24,515 nucleotides of DNA from JABJAG01 sp038137215 (GCA_038137215.1 JAYQBG010000036.1:1-24515), one strand, 5' to 3'. Numbered from the stretch's first letter, positions 1-7,913 are shown. Numbers and translations are program-made. Notes: generated by a model not told the origin, from the sequence alone.

Positions 1-2
1 AT

Positions 3-1079
3 CGGCCGGACGGAACGGACCCCTACAGTGAAGCTGTGTATCAGAAGGGTGCTGAGAACCTGTCCGCGATGGCTGAGGCGGGGGTTCTGCTTCGCGATCC
101 GTCACCTTGCTATTACGTCTATCGGATCATCATGGGCGACCACAGCCAGACCGGCATTGTCGCCGCCACCCCGGTGGAGGCCTACAACCGGAACATCGTT
201 CGCAAGCATGAGTTCACGCGTCCCGATAAGGAAGACGACCGGGTCCGTCAGATCGATTCCGTGGATGCCCAGACCGGCCCGGTGCTCGTCGTGCATCAGT
301 CACACGCCAGTGTGCAGAAGGTGCTGGCCGAGATGACGGCCGGCGACCCGACCTATGATGTGACCCAGCCGGACGGTGTCCGCCACATCGTCTGGGCGAT
401 CACGGACCCGGACGCGGTCTCCACGGTGGCGCAAGCCTATGCGCCGGTCAATCTGCTCTACATTGCCGACGGGCATCACCGGTCTGCCGCGGCATCGCGG
501 GTCGCCGAACTGCGCGAAGCGCGCGACGGGACGGGCTCGGCCCATGAGCGCTTTCTGATCGTGGCCTTCCCGGCAGAAGAGCTGAACATTCTCGATTACA
601 ATCGTGTTGTGAAGGACCTCAACGGCCTGAGCCCGGAAGACTTTTTGGCAAAGGTGTCCGACATGTTCGAGATTTCGGAATCCGGGGACCAGGTGCGCCC
701 GGAGCAGCCGCATCGCTTTGGCATGTATCTCGGCGGAACCTGGTACGTGCTCGATGCGAAGTCTCCGCCGGCCGACGATGCCGAACCGCTGGACCGTCTC
801 GACGTCAAGTTGCTGTCGGACCGCCTCCTCGAACCGGTGCTGGGCATCGCCGATCCGCGCACCGACAAGCGGATTGATTTTGTCGGCGGTATTCGTGGTC
901 TTGGTGCCCTGGAAGAACGCGTCGATAGCGGTGACTGGGCTGTTGCCTTCGCATTGTTCCCGACCAGTATTGAAGATCTGATGGCGGTTGCCGACGCGAA
1001 TGAAGTGATGCCGCCCAAGTCCACCTGGTTCGAACCGAAGCTGGCCGACGGGCTGGTCTCCTATCCGCTGAGCGCGTAA
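3..1079 (+). CDS. DUF1015 family protein, 3' part (gene runs off the left edge)
   Basis: The frame is open from the first bases of the window, so the true start lies outside; the GTG at 36 is internal. DUF1015 proteins are usually somewhat over 400 residues, and about 359 codons are visible, so only the N-terminal part is missing. The family hallmark DGHHRSAAA is seen near the middle (about nt 468-496), preceded by a hydrophobic strand (VNLLYIA). The family is soluble and cytoplasmic; the DGHHR motif resembles that of the ParB/Srx-type fold used by the serine kinase SbnI, but no reaction is established for bacterial DUF1015. In alphaproteobacteria it often lies near serine biosynthesis genes, which would be to the left and cannot be seen. 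The stop lies 10 bases before miaA, so the two are probably co-transcribed. The family call is firm; the function is unknown. Confidence 0.88.
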   Translation, partial: RPDGTDPYSEAVYQKGAENLSAMAEAGVLLRDPSPCYYVYRIIMGDHSQTGIVAATPVEAYNRNIVRKHEFTRPDKEDDRVRQIDSVDAQTGPVLVVHQSHASVQKVLAEMTAGDPTYDVTQPDGVRHIVWAITDPDAVSTVAQAYAPVNLLYIADGHHRSAAASRVAELREARDGTGSAHERFLIVAFPAEELNILDYNRVVKDLNGLSPEDFLAKVSDMFEISESGDQVRPEQPHRFGMYLGGTWYVLDAKSPPADDAEPLDRLDVKLLSDRLLEPVLGIADPRTDKRIDFVGGIRGLGALEERVDSGDWAVAFALFPTSIEDLMAVADANEVMPPKSTWFEPKLADGLVSYPLSA

Positions 1080-1089
1080 GCCGGCGCAC

Positions 1090-2043
1090 ATGGACGATGC
1101 GCCCGTCATAGTGATCGCCGGGCCGACGGCGAGCGGGAAATCCGGTCTTGCGATGACGCTCGCCGAAGCGCTGGACGGTACAATCGTCAATGCGGATTCG
1201 ATGCAGGTCTACTCGGATCTGCGAATCCTGACGGCCCGACCTTCGGCGAAAGACGAGGCCCGCGCCCCGCACCGGCTCTACGGGTATCGCGACGCTGCCA
1301 ATATGGCTTCTGCAGCGGACTGGATGCGTGACGCCCGTTCGGCGATCTCCGAAATTCGCGAGGGCGGGCACCGCCCGATCGTGGTGGGCGGTACGGGGCT
1401 TTATCTGCGGGCGCTGATGGAAGGGATTGCGGAGATCCCCGGCGTGCCGTCCGAGATCCGGACCGCGGCGCGTGCATGGCACCGCGAGATCGGACCGGAA
1501 GCGTTTCACAAAGAGCTGGAAACCCGCGACCCGGAGATTGCGGCACGCCTCCATGTGGGGGACAGCCAGCGCGTTCTTCGTGCCTGGGAAGTCTTCGAAG
1601 GGACCGGCCGGCCCTTGTCGGAATGGCAGGCCGATCCGGTTACGCCGCCTGATATGGCCTTCCGTGTGGTAACGCTCCTGCCGCCGCGCGATGAACTTTA
1701 TGCAACATGCGAACGGCGTTTTGACGAAATGCTCGACGCGGGCGCGCTAGACGAAGTGGGTGCGCTCGCAGCGCGTGCGGCAGGAGAGAGCCTGTACCCC
1801 TCTCTACCGATCTTCAAAGCGCTCGGCTATCCCGCGCTTTCGGCGCATCTGCGGGGGGAGATGTCACTGGATGCGGCGCGTGAAACCGCCTGTCAGCAAA
1901 CCCGCAACTACGCCAAAAGACAGATGACATGGTTGCGCCATCAGTTGCCGGATTCAGACGATTCGGGGCCCGCACCGGAGCGTATATCCGTTTTGAAATT
2001 AAATTACATAGATGACGATATAATCTTTTCATTTCTGAGTTGA
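1090..2043 (+). CDS. miaA: tRNA dimethylallyltransferase MiaA
   Basis: This enzyme transfers a dimethylallyl group from DMAPP to N6 of adenosine 37 in tRNAs that read codons starting with U, the first step to i6A/ms2i6A. The 317-residue length is normal. Visible motifs are the P-loop GPTASGKSGLA at residues 10-20, the tRNA/substrate motif NADSMQVYSDL, VVGGTGLYLRAL, and the C-terminal motifs ALGYPAL and NYAKRQMTWLRHQ. ATG 1090 is chosen because the P-loop follows at the expected distance; no strong Shine-Dalgarno is seen, which fits coupling to the gene 10 bases upstream. The last 20 or so codons are AT-rich and vary in the family. The stop codon overlaps the -35 box of the promoter that probably drives ilvB. 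Confidence 0.96.
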   Translation: MDDAPVIVIAGPTASGKSGLAMTLAEALDGTIVNADSMQVYSDLRILTARPSAKDEARAPHRLYGYRDAANMASAADWMRDARSAISEIREGGHRPIVVGGTGLYLRALMEGIAEIPGVPSEIRTAARAWHREIGPEAFHKELETRDPEIAARLHVGDSQRVLRAWEVFEGTGRPLSEWQADPVTPPDMAFRVVTLLPPRDELYATCERRFDEMLDAGALDEVGALAARAAGESLYPSLPIFKALGYPALSAHLRGEMSLDAARETACQQTRNYAKRQMTWLRHQLPDSDDSGPAPERISVLKLNYIDDDIIFSFLS

Positions 2044-2068
2044 CGTGGCCTAATTCTTTTCTTAAATT
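2040..2068 (+). promoter_or_regulatory. Probable sigma70-type promoter of ilvB
   Basis: TTGACG (2040-2045), a spacer of exactly 17 bases, then TAAATT (2063-2068), set in an AT-rich patch unusual for this GC-rich window. It overlaps the miaA stop codon (2041-2043). Predicted transcription start is near 2075. It would give ilvB a leader of about 235 bases. The call rests on box match and spacing only. Confidence 0.6.
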
Positions 2069-2100
2069 ACTTATACGTTTCTAATGGAGTGCTGTCGCGG

Positions 2101-2122
2101 CGCTCTGGCGGAGCGATTTTTT
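2101..2122 (+). terminator. Rho-independent terminator-like hairpin (miaA end or ilvB attenuator)
   Basis: Stem CGCTC (2101-2105) pairs with GAGCG (2111-2115), with a further T-G pair inside, and is followed by A and six T (2116-2122). This is the clearest intrinsic-terminator form in the window. If transcription starts at the promoter at 2040-2068, the hairpin lies about 25-45 bases into the ilvB transcript and would act as an attenuator. It could equally be the simple terminator of miaA, whose stop is 58 bases upstream. Confidence 0.6.
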
Positions 2123-2310
2123 GTGCCTGGCAATGCCGCAAGCGACGTCCGAAACGGCGACAGGTCGTCGCTGGCCGTTTCAACTGACCCAGAGTTCTGG
2201 CAATTCGGGGTCGATTCGGTTTCGTCCGCCGGTCTTGCACACGCAGTGTCGAGCCGATCCGGTCTGGGAGGAACCGGATCTGATTGAACGGAATGGAAAG
2301 GTTGAGTGAT
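2123..2310 (+). promoter_or_regulatory. Structured ilvB 5' leader
   Basis: Three further stems follow the terminator-like hairpin. GAAACGGC (2151-2158) pairs with GCCGTTTC (2174-2181), with an alternative inner GCGAC/GTCGC (2157-2161/2167-2171). GACCC (2186-2190) pairs with GGGTC (2208-2212). GATCCGGT (2256-2263) pairs perfectly with ACCGGATC (2273-2280); its nine-base loop is CTGGGAGGA, which contains a Shine-Dalgarno-like sequence. No short reading frame rich in Val/Ile/Leu codons was found in this leader, so a classic leader-peptide attenuator is not evident. Control by RNA structure or an RNA-binding protein is inference. Confidence 0.45.
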
Positions 2311-4080
2311 ATGTCCGAAAACCGAATTACCGGTGCGGAAATGGTGATCAAGGCCCTGTCTGATCAGGGTGTGGAAGTTGTCTTCGGGTACCCCGGCGGC
2401 GCCGTCCTTCCGATGTACGACGCGCTCTTCAAACAGAATTCTGTACGCCACATTCTCTGCCGCCATGAACAGGGCGCGGTTCACATGGCCGAGGGGTATG
2501 CCCGCTCGACCGGAAAAGTGGGCGTTGTGCTGGTGACCTCAGGGCCCGGTGCGACCAATGCCGTGACGGGCCTGACCGATGCCCTGATGGACTCTATCCC
2601 GGTGGTCTGCCTAACCGGACAGGTTCCCACACATCTGATCGGGAATGACGCGTTTCAGGAAGCCGACACCACTGGCATCACGCGTCCGTGCACGAAGCAC
2701 AACTACCTTGTGAAGGATGTGGATGATCTCAGCCGCACCATGCATGAGGCATTCTATGTGGCTGCGGCCGGCCGTCCCGGTCCCGTCGTGATTGATCTGC
2801 CCAAGGATGTGCAGTTCGCCGAGGGTGAGTACCGCTCTCCGGAGAACGTGACCCATCGTCATTACAATCCGCAGCGTGAAGGCGCGGATCAGGCGATCGA
2901 GGAAGCCGTCGAGCTGATCGCGAATGCGAAGAAGCCGATCTTCTATATCGGCGGCGGCTGTATCAATTCGGGTCCGCGCGCCTGCGAACTGGTGACCGAA
3001 CTGGTAAAGCTGACCGGCTATCCGGCCACCACTACGATCATGGGGCTGGGTGCATTCCCGGCATCGTCTTTGCAGTGGCTGGGTATGCTGGGCATGCACG
3101 GCACCTATGAATCCAATCTGGCCATGTACGAATGCGATGTCATGGTTGCGATCGGTGCCCGGTTCGACGACCGGGTGACCGGACGGACCGATGCGTTTTC
3201 CCCGGGCTCAAAGAAAATTCATATCGATATCGATCCCAGTTCGATCAACAAGAACATCCAGGTCGATGTGCCCATCATCGGTGACGTGGAGAACGTTGTC
3301 GAAGACATGCTCGAGAAGTGGAAGGCGCGCAATGCCAAGCCGGACGGCAAGGCGCTGGAAGCCTGGTGGGAAAAGATCGAGGAATGGCGCGCAGTGGATT
3401 GTCTCGGATTCGAGCAGGGCTTCGACGCCAAGGACGAGATCAAACCGCAATACGCGATCAAGCGGCTTTATGAGCTGACCAAGGACCGTGATGCGCTGGT
3501 GACGACTGAAGTCGGACAGCACCAGATGTGGGCGGCCCAGTATTATCACTTCGACAAGCCCAACCGCTGGATGACCTCAGGTGGGCTCGGCACCATGGGC
3601 TATGGCCTGCCGGCTGCGGTCGGTGTGCAGATCGCGCATCCGGACCGGCTGGTGATCGACATCGCCGGTGAAGCCTCGACGATGATGAACATTCAGGAGC
3701 TCGGCACGATTGCGCAGTACAAGCTGCCGGTGAAAATCTTCATCCTGAACAACTATTGGCTCGGCATGGTCCGGCAGTGGCAGGAACTGTTGCACGGTTC
3801 GCGATATTCGGAATCCTATTCCGACGGATTGCCGGACTTCATTCAGCTGGCCGAGAGTTTCGGAATTACCGGGATGCGGGTCACCGATCCCAATGATGTC
3901 GATGATGCCATCCAGAAGATGATCGACACCCCGGGACCGGTCATCATGGATATGGTCGTGACCAAGGAAGAGAACTGTTTCCCGATGATCCCGGGCGGTG
4001 CTGCGCACAATGAGATCCTGCTCGGCATCGAGGATCAGCAGGAACAGAAGCAGTCGGAAGAGGGCATGGTTCTCGTCTAG
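2311..4080 (+). CDS. ilvB: Acetolactate synthase large (catalytic) subunit
   Basis: This TPP-, Mg- and FAD-dependent enzyme condenses two pyruvates to acetolactate (to Val/Leu), or pyruvate plus 2-ketobutyrate to acetohydroxybutyrate (to Ile). From ATG 2311 it has 589 residues, normal for the family. It shows the N-terminal TPP (PYR) domain with FGYPGGAVLPMYDAL and the catalytic Glu in RHEQGAVHMAEGYAR, the central FAD-type domain (TGRTDAFSPGSKKIHIDID), and the C-terminal TPP (PP) domain with WMTSGGLGTMGYGLPAA and IFILNNYWLGMVRQWQ. The metal-binding motif, GDG or GDAS in many homologues, reads GEAS here. ATG 2311 has GGAAAGG nine bases upstream; in-frame TTG 2284 and ATG 2293 are alternatives, the former served by the SD-like sequence in the hairpin loop. 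It pairs with IlvN, encoded just downstream. Confidence 0.97.
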   Translation: MSENRITGAEMVIKALSDQGVEVVFGYPGGAVLPMYDALFKQNSVRHILCRHEQGAVHMAEGYARSTGKVGVVLVTSGPGATNAVTGLTDALMDSIPVVCLTGQVPTHLIGNDAFQEADTTGITRPCTKHNYLVKDVDDLSRTMHEAFYVAAAGRPGPVVIDLPKDVQFAEGEYRSPENVTHRHYNPQREGADQAIEEAVELIANAKKPIFYIGGGCINSGPRACELVTELVKLTGYPATTTIMGLGAFPASSLQWLGMLGMHGTYESNLAMYECDVMVAIGARFDDRVTGRTDAFSPGSKKIHIDIDPSSINKNIQVDVPIIGDVENVVEDMLEKWKARNAKPDGKALEAWWEKIEEWRAVDCLGFEQGFDAKDEIKPQYAIKRLYELTKDRDALVTTEVGQHQMWAAQYYHFDKPNRWMTSGGLGTMGYGLPAAVGVQIAHPDRLVIDIAGEASTMMNIQELGTIAQYKLPVKIFILNNYWLGMVRQWQELLHGSRYSESYSDGLPDFIQLAESFGITGMRVTDPNDVDDAIQKMIDTPGPVIMDMVVTKEENCFPMIPGGAAHNEILLGIEDQQEQKQSEEGMVLV

Positions 4081-4147
4081 GACCGGAACTCTGGCGGCGT
4101 TTGCCGGAACAGCACCAACAAGAAATTCAAAATAGAAAGATCGTGTG

Positions 4148-4696
4148 ATGGCGAAGAGAAATGATCCCATCGAGCGGCATGTCATGGCCGTGATTGTCGA
4201 CAATGAACCTGGTGTGCTGGCACGCGTCGTGGGTCTGTTTTCGGGACGGGGTTACAACATCGAATCCCTGACCGTGGCTGCGATCAGCGAGGATGAAACC
4301 TCTTCGCGGATCAATCTTGTGACCTCGGGTACGCCGATGATCATCGAGCAGATCAAGGCGCAGCTTGAGCGACTGGTGCCGATCCGCGAGGTCCACGACC
4401 TCACCGAAGAGGGCCCCCATGTGGAGCACGAAGTCTCCCTGGTGCGAATTGTGAACGAAGGCGCGGCACGCCGCGAGGCGCTACGCATTGCCGATATCTT
4501 TCGCGCCCGGGTCGTGGATACGGGAGTCGATTCCTTCGTCTTCTCACTGACCGGGGCATCCGAGAAAATCGACAGCTTCCTGGTGCTGATGCGCAACCTT
4601 GGCGCAACGGAAATCGCCCGCTCCGGCGTGGTGGCCATTCAGCGCGGCGGCAAACAGGGCAAGCCCAATTTGCTTGCCGGGATAGACGAAGAATAA
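4148..4696 (+). CDS. ilvN: Acetolactate synthase small (regulatory) subunit
   Basis: This subunit binds the IlvB catalytic subunit, raises its activity and gives feedback inhibition by valine. It has 182 residues from ATG 4148 (GTG at 4145 is an alternative one codon earlier). The N-terminal ACT domain is clear: HVMAVIVDNEPGVLARVVGL followed by FSGRGYNIESLTVA. The second half matches the ALS small-subunit C-terminal domain (EVSLVRIVNEGAARREALR; ATEIARSGVVAIQRG). The upstream AGAAAGA is a weak ribosome site. It lies 67 bases after ilvB and 138 before ilvC, in the same direction. Also called ilvH in many genomes. Confidence 0.96.
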   Translation: MAKRNDPIERHVMAVIVDNEPGVLARVVGLFSGRGYNIESLTVAAISEDETSSRINLVTSGTPMIIEQIKAQLERLVPIREVHDLTEEGPHVEHEVSLVRIVNEGAARREALRIADIFRARVVDTGVDSFVFSLTGASEKIDSFLVLMRNLGATEIARSGVVAIQRGGKQGKPNLLAGIDEE

Positions 4697-4724
4697 GAAA
4701 CCGCCAAGACTGGCATTGCCCATG

Positions 4725-4775
4725 GCGCATCGGGGCTGTAAAACCCCGCGCAACCGGGACTTCGGCGTGCCGAGC
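4725..4775 (+). promoter_or_regulatory. Hairpins between ilvN and ilvC
   Basis: GCGC (4725-4728) + GGGG (4732-4735) pair with CCCC (4744-4747) + GCGC (4748-4751), with a three-base bulge. A second small stem, CGGC/GCCG, follows around 4763-4772. There is no T-run, so this is not a typical terminator. It may be a processing or pausing site, or an internal leader for ilvC. The rest of the 138-base gap shows only the ilvC ribosome site (AGGGAAC, about 8 bases before ATG). Confidence 0.3.
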
Positions 4776-4834
4776 GTGGACACGCAACGACCACACCCCA
4801 TCCAGACAGACGCAAAAAACAGGGAACGATAGAT

Positions 4835-5854
4835 ATGCGCGTTTATTATGACCGCGACGCGGACGTAAATCTGATCAAAGGCAAGAAGGTTGCCGTAGTT
4901 GGCTATGGCAGCCAGGGCCACGCCCACGCCATGAACCTGCGTGACAGTGGTGCAACCGATGTGGTTGTCGCGCTGCGTGAAGGCTCGGCGAGTGCGGCGA
5001 AGGCGGAAGGTGCCGGCTTCAAGGTGATGAACGCAGCCGATGCTGCCGCCTGGGCCGATGTGGTTATGGTTCTCGTTCCCGATGAGTTGCAGGGCGATCT
5101 GTACCGCGACCACCTGCACGACAACATGAATGAGAACGCCGCGCTGGCATTCGCCCATGGTTTGAATGTGCACTTCAGCCTGATTGAGCCGCGCGCGGAT
5201 CTCGACATCTTCATGATCGCGCCGAAAGGGCCGGGCCACACCGTGCGTTCCGAGTACGAACGCGGCGCCGGCGTGCCCTGCCTGCTGGCGGTGCATCAGG
5301 ATTCCAGCGGCAATTGCCACGACATCGGCCTCAGCTACGCGTCTGCCATTGGCGGCGGCCGGGCCGGGATCATCGAGACCACCTTCCAGGAAGAGTGTGA
5401 AACCGATCTCTTCGGCGAACAGGCCGTGCTTTGCGGTGGCCTGTCGGCGCTGATCCAGGCGGGCTTCGAAACCCTCGTGGAAGCCGGTTATGCGCCGGAA
5501 ATGGCGTATTTCGAGTGCGTCCACGAAGTGAAGCTGATCGTCGATCTGATCTACGAAGGCGGCCTTGCCAATATGCGCTACTCGGTCTCCAACACTGCGG
5601 AATACGGCGATTACACCCGTGGCCCGCGCATCGTGACCGACGAGACCAAGGCTGCGATGAAGGAGATCCTCTCGGAGATCCAGACCGGTTCCTTCTCTCG
5701 CGAATGGATGCTGGAAAACCAGGTCGGTCAGACCGGGTTCAAGACCACCCGCCGCAACCAGGCCAAGCATCAGCTTGAAGAAACCGGCGCGAAGCTGCGC
5801 GGCATGATGCCGTGGATTGCCGAGAACGCCATGGTGGACAAGTCGAAGAACTAG
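4835..5854 (+). CDS. ilvC: Ketol-acid reductoisomerase (class I)
   Basis: This enzyme isomerises and reduces acetolactate or acetohydroxybutyrate to the dihydroxy acid, using NADPH and Mg. The 339-residue length is that of the short class I form. The N-terminal Rossmann motif is VAVVGYGSQGHAHAMNLRDS, followed by VALREGSASAAKAE at the cofactor-selecting loop. The catalytic His lies in MIAPKGPGHTVRSEY. Metal-binding acidic residues are seen in CETDLFGEQAVLCGG and YFECVHEVKLIVDLIYEGG, and the substrate Ser in YSVSNTAEYG. The start has AGGGAAC at good spacing. It is third in the ilvB-ilvN-ilvC series; a hairpin follows the stop. Confidence 0.97.
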   Translation: MRVYYDRDADVNLIKGKKVAVVGYGSQGHAHAMNLRDSGATDVVVALREGSASAAKAEGAGFKVMNAADAAAWADVVMVLVPDELQGDLYRDHLHDNMNENAALAFAHGLNVHFSLIEPRADLDIFMIAPKGPGHTVRSEYERGAGVPCLLAVHQDSSGNCHDIGLSYASAIGGGRAGIIETTFQEECETDLFGEQAVLCGGLSALIQAGFETLVEAGYAPEMAYFECVHEVKLIVDLIYEGGLANMRYSVSNTAEYGDYTRGPRIVTDETKAAMKEILSEIQTGSFSREWMLENQVGQTGFKTTRRNQAKHQLEETGAKLRGMMPWIAENAMVDKSKN

Positions 5855-5875
5855 ACCACACGTCAGATTCGCTTC

Positions 5876-5899
5876 CGCGGGCGTATTTTTACGCCTGCG
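5876..5899 (+). terminator. Hairpin after ilvC
   Basis: CGCGGGCGTA (5876-5885) pairs over ten positions (one G-T) with TACGCCTGCG (5890-5899) around a TTTT loop, 22 bases after the ilvC stop. There is no T-run on the 3' side, so it may be a transcript-end stabiliser or weak terminator rather than a textbook intrinsic terminator. Confidence 0.45.
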
Positions 5900-5916
5900 A
5901 GGCGAAACTGCTGTAT

Positions 5917-6093
5917 ATGGTTAACAAAACCGTTGCGGTGCGCTGCAATATCGCTCTAAAACAAGAGTGTATAGGTACTTTCTTTTCATATTGGTGGACG
6001 CCTTGTTCACCACTTGTTAACGCTCCTGCGCTGATTCTGGGCGTCTTGTTGCTTTTGTTTCGGCTGGAGCCGTTAAGGAGATCGGGGACGTGA
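5917..6093 (+). promoter_or_regulatory. Candidate leu leader peptide A
   Basis: A 58-codon frame opens at ATG 5917 and stops at TGA 6091-6093. Its end reads ALILGVLLLLFRLEPL, with eight Leu in fifteen residues including four Leu codons in a row (ttg ttg ctt ttg, 6046-6057). A Leu-codon run just upstream of leuA is the hallmark of leader-peptide control. The ATG has only a distant GAGG (5899-5902), so the true start may be different. Its stop overlaps the GTG start of a second Leu-rich frame. Being the leader is inference; the codon run is seen directly. Confidence 0.4.
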
Positions 6094-6227
6094 TCATCGT
6101 CCGGACAGTTGAAGGCCCGTCCTGCCGCGCGCAGCGCGCTGCGGTTGCTTGTGATGTGTGCCCGATTCTGATTGATCTTGATGCGCTTCTTATTGGCGGC
6201 GCAGCCCTGCGACTTAGGGGCCTCTGA
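6090..6227 (+). promoter_or_regulatory. Candidate leu leader peptide B, overlapping A
   Basis: GTG 6090 has a strong AAGGAG (6075-6080) nine bases upstream. The frame encodes 45 residues ending PILIDLDALLIGGAALRLRG-L and stops at TGA 6225-6227. The last 21 residues hold seven Leu and three Ile. The start overlaps the stop of frame A (GTGA), so translation could be coupled. The stop codon lies inside a downstream stem (6221-6229 with 6256-6264), so ribosome position on this frame would affect that stem. The function is inferred. Confidence 0.4.
6125..6144 (+). promoter_or_regulatory. GC-rich hairpin in the leuA leader
   Basis: CCGCGCGC (6125-6132) pairs with GCGC (6136-6139) + GCGG (6141-6144) with one bulged T, and the sequence after it is TTGCTTGT. 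It lies downstream of the Leu-codon run of frame A and is the best candidate for an attenuator hairpin, though the T content after it is poor. Confidence 0.3.
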
Positions 6228-6264
6228 ACGACGACAGTGCCACATGGCCTTCATTGTTCAGGGG
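6221..6264 (+). promoter_or_regulatory. Stem before leuA containing the leader B stop
   Basis: CCTCTGAAC (6221-6229) pairs with GTTCAGGGG (6256-6264) over nine positions with one T-G. The loop is 26 bases. There is no T-run after it, and the leuA ribosome site and start follow 36-46 bases later. It may be one of two competing structures in leuA control. Confidence 0.35.
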
Positions 6265-6310
6265 ACGGAACCAAACCTAAGTCAACCCATACGATTTTGA
6301 GGCAGGACCA

Positions 6311-7906
6311 ATGACCGCCAACGACACGACCACAGAGACCAACGAGTCACCGGTTGATACTGGTGCCGACAACTACGTTCGTATTTTCGACACCACCCTG
6401 CGGGACGGAGAACAGTCACCGGGCTGTTCGATGAACCTCGAGGAGAAAGTGCGCGTTGCCGCCGTTCTGGAAGAACTCGGCGTCGATATCATCGAGGCCG
6501 GTTTTCCGATCGCCTCGAACGGTGATTTCGAGGCCGTACGTGCGGTTGCGAACACGGTGAAAAATTCCAGCGTTGCCGGGCTGGCCCGTGCCGCCCATCA
6601 GGATATCGACCGGGCCTGGGAGGCTGTACAGGGCGCGGCACGGCCGCGGATCCATACCTTCCTGTCAACCAGCCCGCTGCACATGAAGTTCAAGCTCCAG
6701 ATGGAGCCCGATGAGGTGCACGAAGCTGTCATCGACAGTGTGAGCTATGCACGCAACCTCTGCGATGACGTTGAATGGTCCCCCGAGGACGGGTCGCGCA
6801 CCGAGCATGATTTCCTGTGCCGCACCGTCGAGAGCGCCATCCGCGCGGGTGCGTCCACGATCAATATTCCCGACACCGTCGGTTACGCCGTACCCCATGA
6901 GTTCGCGACGCTGATCGAGATGCTGTTCAACCGTGTCCCGAATATCGACCAGGCGGTCATCTCGGTGCATTGCCACAATGATCTGGGGCTCGCGGTTGCG
7001 AACTCCCTGGCCGCGGTCGGCGCCGGGGCCCGTCAGGTCGAATGTACCATCAACGGCATCGGCGAGCGTGCCGGCAATTGCGCCCTCGAAGAGATCGTGA
7101 TGGCGCTGCGCACCCGGCACGATGCGATTCCCTACGTGACCGGCGTGGAAAGCACGGCGATTATCCGGGCCAGCCATCTGGTGTCCACAATCACCGGTTT
7201 CAATGTTCAGCCGAACAAGGCCATCGTGGGTGCCAACGCGTTTGCCCATGAATCGGGCATTCATCAGGATGGCGTTCTGAAGAACGCAGAAACCTATGAA
7301 ATCATGACCCCGGAATCGATCGGCCTGAGCCAGTCCAATCTGGTGATGGGCAAACATTCGGGCAGTCATGCGTTTCGCGAGAAGTTGCGCGATCTCGGCT
7401 ACGGCGATCTGGGCGACAACGCGGTCCGCGATGCCTTCACGCGTTTCAAGGATCTGGCGGACAAGAAAAAGGAACTGTTCGACGAAGACATTATCGCGCT
7501 GGTCGATGACACGATTCAGAACGACGATGCGCGCGTGAAGTTCGTTTCACTTCAAGTGCGTGCTGGATCGAAGGGGCCGCAGGAGGCCGATCTCGAACTG
7601 GAGATTGACGGCAAGCCGGTGGCGACCACGGCCCAAGGCAATGGTCCTGTGGATGCCGTTTTCAATGCCATCGGTGCCTTGTTCCCTCATTCGGCCACAT
7701 TGCAGCTGTATCAGGTGCATGCGGTGACGGGCGGAACCGATGCACAGGCAGAAGTCACCGTCCGGCTCGAGGAAAACGGCAAGACCGTGAACGGGCAGGG
7801 CGCGGATGCAGACACTCTGGTGGCGTCTGCACGTGCATATCTGCACGGACTGAACAAACTGCTCGTGAAGCGGGAAAAGACAGCGCCGGCAGCTTTGTCG
7901 GCATAG
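6311..7906 (+). CDS. leuA: 2-isopropylmalate synthase
   Basis: LeuA condenses 2-ketoisovalerate with acetyl-CoA, the committed step of leucine synthesis. It has 531 residues, the size of the common bacterial type. The DRE-TIM barrel opens with IFDTTLRDGEQSPGCSM; the metal-binding HxH and barrel end are seen in SVHCHNDLGLAVANS and GIGERAGNCALEEI. The linker carries GIHQDGVLKNAETYEIM and LVMGKHSGSHAF. The C-terminal LeuA regulatory (leucine-binding) domain is present (VKFVSLQVRAGSKGP; NGPVDAVFNAIGALFPH), so feedback by leucine is expected. GAGGCAGGA lies just before ATG 6311. It is probably also controlled through the Leu-rich leader upstream. Confidence 0.97.
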   Translation: MTANDTTTETNESPVDTGADNYVRIFDTTLRDGEQSPGCSMNLEEKVRVAAVLEELGVDIIEAGFPIASNGDFEAVRAVANTVKNSSVAGLARAAHQDIDRAWEAVQGAARPRIHTFLSTSPLHMKFKLQMEPDEVHEAVIDSVSYARNLCDDVEWSPEDGSRTEHDFLCRTVESAIRAGASTINIPDTVGYAVPHEFATLIEMLFNRVPNIDQAVISVHCHNDLGLAVANSLAAVGAGARQVECTINGIGERAGNCALEEIVMALRTRHDAIPYVTGVESTAIIRASHLVSTITGFNVQPNKAIVGANAFAHESGIHQDGVLKNAETYEIMTPESIGLSQSNLVMGKHSGSHAFREKLRDLGYGDLGDNAVRDAFTRFKDLADKKKELFDEDIIALVDDTIQNDDARVKFVSLQVRAGSKGPQEADLELEIDGKPVATTAQGNGPVDAVFNAIGALFPHSATLQLYQVHAVTGGTDAQAEVTVRLEENGKTVNGQGADADTLVASARAYLHGLNKLLVKREKTAPAALSA

Positions 7907-7913
7907 GCGAGAC

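Noticed and set aside
2084..2287. A short plus-strand frame in the ilvB leader as a leader peptide
   Set aside because: It has no run of Val, Ile or Leu codons and no ribosome site; its first part is the terminator-like hairpin.
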